In this document: positions 37,700 to 64,000 of the stretch, in pieces
Layout of the letters: each line of letters begins with the position of its first letter
How positions within the stretch are numbered: position 1 is the first letter of the stretch
Source of the DNA: Perca fluviatilis
Lineage: Eukaryota; Chordata; Actinopteri; Perciformes; Percidae
Direction: 5' to 3'
Length of the DNA: 64,000 nucleotides
Assembly (NCBI RefSeq): GCF_010015445.1
Contig: NC_053127.1
Span: 11,257,776 to 11,321,775, forward strand
The notes under the pieces: generated by a model
What the model was told of the DNA's origin: nothing
Seen by the model: only the letters and a program-made list of their open reading frames with translations
Database searches by the model: none
Position numbers and translations under genes: made by a program

Positions 37700-40600
37700 A
37701 CGGTTGCATTGTGACCTTTACATGTTACACGTGGAGGGTGTGTAGATACACTCTGATTGCAGGGTAGGAGGAGTTTATTTTTATTTTAGATCTCCAAGAC
37801 AAGAGATGCAGCAATAAGCAGCAGTTTATTACAGCACTGTACAGTCCTGTGCTGTATGGAGGAGGTTTAAAGTAGCTGCTGACAGGAGCTACAGTGTTGA
37901 GGTCACTGCTCATAGAGCACAGACCCCCTGCACTTACTCTTGCACATACAAATGGATACAATTTGGCAGCTGCTTTCAGGCTGGGCTGTATGAAAATGTG
38001 TTTAATCTTTGTAAAAGGTCTTAAAAATCCATTACAGGATTTTTTTATTATACTGATAAAGACACAAGTATCTTGATTGAGAAAATGATGAGCAATACTT
38101 GTCATTTAATTTTTATTTTTATATCACTGATATGACAAACGTTTCTCTGATTAATATAGACTTACAGTTTGTTTCAGTAAAACTGATTATGGCCCAGACA
38201 ATAACTCTCTACATTTAAAAAAAAAAATAGTTATTACCTGGTTTTAACCACACATCTACCAGTTTTGGATGTATTCAGCTGAAATCTAGTCAAGAGAAGA
38301 AGCAGCTGATAATATTTTGGTAGGAATCCAGATTTCTGTTTTTCCAGACATAACTATGAGTGTGAAGACCTTTTCTTTGCCACCGGCTATCAGATGTAAG
38401 CATCTGTCTCAGTTCCATGAACCCACCAACTCTCCCCTATTGACTGTGTGGCCCACCTGAGTTCAAAAGGCTTTGATTTCAGCTGCCCAAATGAAGTGAA
38501 CTAAAGGAGTAAACACTCCAGACTTCAAGTAAACAGCTCCAAGTATGGATTTTATGGATGAGAGGTGCTAGATGAGTAGACGTGCGGTACAGTAGGTGTA
38601 TACACCCGTCTCTCAGCAGGATCTTTTTGCTGCTGCGGGTATTGCCAGCGAATATGATGAGAGGGTGATCAGACTCGGCCCAGCGAGGGGTGAACAGCAG
38701 TGATCCATGTGCTTCAAACATTATAGGACTCAAGGTGTTAGATGAATAGTTAGAATAAAAAAAAATGACATAGTCTTGTGTAATTAACCTCCTCCAATGA
38801 GCCAAACTCCTTCAAAGTCAGTGTCCACATTGAAACTACTGAGGCTAAATTGCTAAAAAAAAATAAAACAACCTTGCTGACCTACATTAGACAAAAAACT
38901 CTTGTGTAGTCTTCAACACTGGTAGGTGAAGTAAAAATGACACAATGTCATTTGTGTATTGCATTTTCTTTAGTACTTTACATATAACGGGAAAATACAA
39001 GGGTTTATTTTCAAGAGAATACAGGAAATTGAACAGTGCTCTGTACATTAACATATTATCGTGAGTGTTGTGGTTACTTGGCACAGCCGACTGAGCTGTG
39101 TACATCGTGCACAGTTTTCCATGGGGGCAGCAGAAAGGTACAATTCAAGATGTTCAATTACATGTTGTAAAAAGATAAGTTTCTATTAGCAGCTTGAAGA
39201 CAATACAAAATTAGCAATATGTGCACCGTCACCAAAGCAGCATTAAAAAAAAGAACATTTTAAAATGCACAGAGGAAGGGGAAATAGAATGTTAAAATTC
39301 TGTGAAAAATAAAAATGTTTTTGACACGTATCACGTAATGGGCAACATATTTACATACTATGTAAATAAATCAACGGAAAATACTGAAAAACCCAATGGA
39401 AACTGTGTAAAGCTGCTATTAGATACTTTATCTGTTATAGTAGTGTCACCAGATTGACCACATTAACACTAAACAGCCAGGTTTACATTATAATCCTACA
39501 TTCATCCAGAGAAACCATAATTTCAGGTTAAAACAAACACTTCCAGCAGGCTGCTGCTTCTCTAGATTTCATGGCAAATCATGTTGATGCTGTGGCTGAC
39601 GGGCTTGGACTGTCAAAAATAATATCTTCTCTTTAGATGTTAACACAGATTGAATATTATTATACATTAGAATCAAGTCATTATTCATTTCAACCACATG
39701 GAACATAGAGAGGGCATGCAGTAAACCAAATCCTTAAAGTCCCAATCCAGGATCAAATGTGGGTCTATATACATGTAGAATATTGAATCAAGGTATGGTT
39801 TACTGATGGAAAATAATCTCATTGCAACTTTCAGATAAGTTCAAAATTAAAGCTTGTTTTGCTCCAGTATTTACAATGTTGCTGTAAGCATACCAGTTCC
39901 ATCTTCAGGTCACATTTAACACTTGTGTTTAGCTGTCGCGTATGGCCAGTTAATAGACAAGGAGCTCAGGAAACAAATCTTTAAAGTGAATATAAAATGT
40001 GTTTTAATTCAATGTTTTTGTCCCATATAAAGCTGTTTTGTTGTATAACAGCGCTGCCTCAAGGAGAACAATTCTGGATTGGGTCTTTAATAGGGTTGTG
40101 GGGGCTGAAAAACAGGTAGGATGGCAATAAAATGTTGTACATTTTGAGTGACATATGGAGCTTAGGCTCATTATCAACACAGAGGAAGCATGTAACATTA
40201 GTTTTCTCTGTCAGTTAACATAAAAGAAAAACCCAAGCCCTTAGATGCAGTACAGAATTAAAAGGAAAGTGACAAGGAAATTACATTTTATTACACGGTT
40301 GCTTCATTAGTCCTGAAAATAACTTGTTGTATGTGAGATCACAGCGTGAATAACATCAACCTTCAAAAGTAATCTCCAATCACGCACTCAAAGCACACGC
40401 TATGCTAACGGGGTAACTGCAATTAAAAACACTATTAGCTCTGCTGTTATCATGCTCTCAGTTACTATGTGTCTGGCTGCCTTTTTGGTTGAAATCTCAC
40501 TTGAGATATTTTAGGCTCTTTTAAAACTCGCCAGATCTTTCCCCTTTCTGCTTTAGTGTAGTTTAAAACCTATGTCAACAAACCTTTAAATTCTCAACAC

Positions 40601-42350
40601 AGCAATTAACACTTGCTGCACAACAAAACTTGCAAATAACATCCACCTGCTGTGCCGTCTTCAAATCACTTTGATTTGTCAATGAAGCCAATCAGCATCC
40701 TGAGTTACTTTTACACGTTGTCACAACCACACCCATGGCATCCAAACAGCTCTTCTGCCAGTAGCAACACAACTGATTTCTCTGCTGCTAGTCTCTCGCC
40801 TCGTCCATATAGTTCAGACAAAGCACATTTGTTACTTCCAAATGTGAGTTCACTGGAATAGATTGAAAAAAAATAGGGACTACATACATAGTAGAGTGTG
40901 TTTTACAAACAGCATGACAACATGAGATGGCCATGATTTAAATGATGGAGCAAAATCAATATTTATTCAGTAATCTTTTTTTTCTGGGTGAATGACATTT
41001 CCTGGAGAGTTTAGAGGATCTTGTGTTTAGTGAGAATGTTTCCAACAAGTACATTAAAAATTTTGTTTTACGTTCCCAAAGGGTAGAGGGCAGCCGAACT
41101 TGACGAAGAGAAATAAATCATCCAAAGATTAGATCTATTACAGTTCTGATGCATAGCAAGTCCCCATGTTCACAACAGTCAAATGTGATAAATTGTGTGA
41201 TTTGTTAAAAAGCTACAGCTCTGTCATGACATTTCCGAGGGGAACCTTCTAATCACTACAAGACTATACAAGTTTCAAGACTCTTCTAGCGCAGAGTGAG
41301 AAACTTGTTTAATGTTCGTGCGGGGCGGGGGGAGCGTCTCTGGCTTGATACGGTATGTACACTAGAGAGGAATGTCTGCATGTATGTAGGCCTCACATGG
41401 CATACTGTACGTGTAATGCATGATAACATATTTACTTTAGTAATGTGTATGAATAATTATATAATTACAATAAAAACATTTACAAATTTGCTGATTGTGC
41501 CTCAAGATCCCTTTCCATGCAAAGAACGTTAGAGATCCTCGCAATACACACGCTCTTTTCTAATTTGACCTCATGCTCGAGATCAGTTGTAGTATTTTAC
41601 ATCTCGCTACACTGTCTCTAGCTGTATGGAGAAAACAGGGAGTCTGCGCTGAAGTGAACTGTCACCATTTGTATAAGGCATTAGATTTGTTTAGGACCAG
41701 GAGGACTAGTAGTAGGGCACTGCTTTTGACTACCTATGAAATGTAGAAAAATGTAAGGAATGAACATGAGTACAAATCATGAGAGTGCTGCACCAAGAAC
41801 AACAATGGAGAAAGTTTCGCCATTAAAAGAATGCTTTTCCTACTTTGGCAAAAACAAAATGATTTTTTAACATAGCCTTCATGAGTGTCTTTGACAGTTA
41901 TTTGTTCATCAAAGGCATCTTTGTTTGGAGTAAGTACAGTACTGCAGAGTCCCACTGAGCCAGCAAAAACACAGTCAATACCAAACCTCTTCTACATTCC
42001 TGTCCACATCAGGCTTTCTATAGAATGAAATCCTGAAAATAAGAGAGGAGCAGCTCTCACATCTGGCCATGGCTCAGCTTTCCAGTGAAACATGTTTCCT
42101 ATATAGCCAAGATTTACAGATTTCTCGAGTGATTGAGATCCTCAAGTCTTTGGCTTCTTGCATTCTCTTCTGTGTGAGCGTGTATGAGATTACAGCACTG
42201 TGCAAACTAAATGGAACACACCCTAACCAAAACAACAGTTGGCCTTTTAGTCTGTGAAAAATGATCTTTCACTTAGGTGAAAAAGAGAAAAATAGAAAGG
42301 AACGTTTCTTTAGAAAGCTGAGAGTTGTGCTTCACGCTGCACCTCTTATC
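37700..42350 (-). other. quiet region downstream of tmem132e; may include its 3' UTR
   Basis: About 4.6 kb of mostly unique, AT-rich DNA follows the tmem132e stop, with few recognisable transposons. AATAAA words on the minus strand occur at about 40962-40967, 40287-40292, 39004-39009 and 37825-37830, any of which could be a polyadenylation signal. TMEM132 mRNAs often have long 3' UTRs, but the sequence does not fix an end. No other coding exon was recognised. Confidence 0.3.
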
Positions 42351-62895
<20,545 letters not shown>

Positions 62896-64000
62896 CTTGG
62901 ATGGAGAGGAAAGGGGAAAAATAATTGAAATAGAGAATGAAAATTCATTAAACACTCCTCTATGTGGTGGATAACGTTGTGGGTGCCGATGTTAGGCAGC
63001 AGCGTTTCCTGCAAAATGAGGCAATGAGTTGAAAAACTTGAGAAGCTTCGCTCAATGCCCCAAATCCGGCCAAATGTGTCTGGATTTGGGCACCGAAAAG
63101 ATTGAAAACTTAAAGCCATCACCAATCATAACTATTCACTTCTTTAAACCAGCATATTTTGGCAGCAGCTGCTGCCAAAATATGCTCCGCACTGTGGCAT
63201 GATGCTACGTCTCAATGTGTGCCTTCTGTTCTTAAAGGTCTCTAGTCATTTTATAATTTGACATCATAACACTGATGAGAAACTCGGCACCACTCCGCTC
63301 CAATCCATCACACTATCTGCTCTCATGTAGTGGCGACGAGGAAAGAAAATCCTCCAAGTCAGCAGGGAGGGATTGATAGGCACCATAAGCAGAGTTTTGA
63401 AGTGATAACGCCTCTTATTTCACAGGATCCCTGGGCAGCAGGGTTAAACATGCCAGGTGTACCCCTACCGAGTGCAATCTGCTCTACAACAAGATGTACG
63501 AGTTACCCAACTTCGCTCAGCAGGCTTGATAGTCTGCCACTGCCTTCTTAAAAAGCACTATTCTGCTTAATCTTTGTTTTGATTTAACTATCTGAGCGAC
63601 TTGAGATTCAGCAGAGGCAGCAGAGATGTCAGCCATTGATGAAGTATATATCCCTTCATTCAAGGAACAGTTCCGATTATTCGACTAAACACTTCTGTCC
63701 CGAGGTCTCATAAAAGCTTAGAATACACTCCCTTAAAGGCAAAATGCATTGTTGCTTGTACCTCTCCACCTGCCGTGTTGATTCTTAATTCCTCTTAGCA
63801 TGCTACCTCTCCACACTTCATCACCCCCCCCCCAATACTTCAGCACTCGGTTCTGCTTATTCCTTTGCACTGGCAGGTTATATGATGTATAGGAATAAAA
63901 TGGCCTCCGATATGGCTCTCATGGATCGTTGAAGGTACCCGCATGTAGTTGTTTATTCAAGCAACTTTAACTTCACCTCCTGAAACTCTTTAGCTCTGAT
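62896..64000 (-). other. tmem132e: tmem132e intron to right edge
   Basis: Upstream intron sequence with a C tract at about 63825-63833. No further coding exon was recognised, so the next 5' exon lies beyond the window. Confidence 0.55.

Overview
The window looks like nuclear DNA of a ray-finned fish, probably a percomorph. Two split vertebrate genes with GT-AG introns sit in AT-rich sequence that is full of DNA transposons, MITEs, LINE fragments, one tRNA-derived SINE and long CA/TG microsatellites. There are no prokaryotic features. Nearly all of the short open reading frames are chance frames or microsatellite frames.

Gene 1 is rad51d, on the minus strand. Exons 1-7 lie at 16109 down to 1944 and the remaining 3' exons lie beyond the left edge. 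Spliced by eye, they give 222 codons plus one base. Exon lengths are 82, 62, 119, 82, 135, 96 and 91, and the Walker A lysine and Walker B aspartate fall at residues 113 and 206. The product is a RAD51 paralogue of homologous recombination.

Gene 2 is tmem132e, on the minus strand. Its last three coding exons are at 62616-62895, 49646-49840 and 42351-43421; the 5' exons lie beyond the right edge. The last exon carries the transmembrane helix and a conserved cytoplasmic tail. RAD51D and TMEM132E are both in human 17q12, so the pair supports both identifications. Here they lie on the same strand, about 26 kb apart, and I found no intervening gene.

Layout: 1-648 is part of a palindromic TTAA-flanked element. 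649-16109 is rad51d, with hAT, TTAA and TAA elements in its introns. 16.1-28 kb is mostly featureless intergenic DNA with a few inverted-repeat elements. 28.5-37.5 kb is a dense transposon nest: two Harbinger remnants, a 275-bp tandem repeat split by a palindromic element, and a 2.3-kb TTAA element with internal tandem repeats. 37.5-42.35 kb is quiet and may hold the tmem132e 3' UTR. 42.35-64 kb is the 3' part of tmem132e; its introns hold an inverted second copy of the 2.3-kb element family, a SINE, LINE 3' ends and small hAT/MITE copies.

The strongest observations are transposon insertions whose empty target sites survive in duplicated sequence nearby, a Harbinger derivative that keeps the convergent 3' ends of both of its genes, and an inverted element pair bracketing the last tmem132e exon. 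I saw no clearly new biochemical system. All family names come from reading motifs and from memory; nothing was searched.
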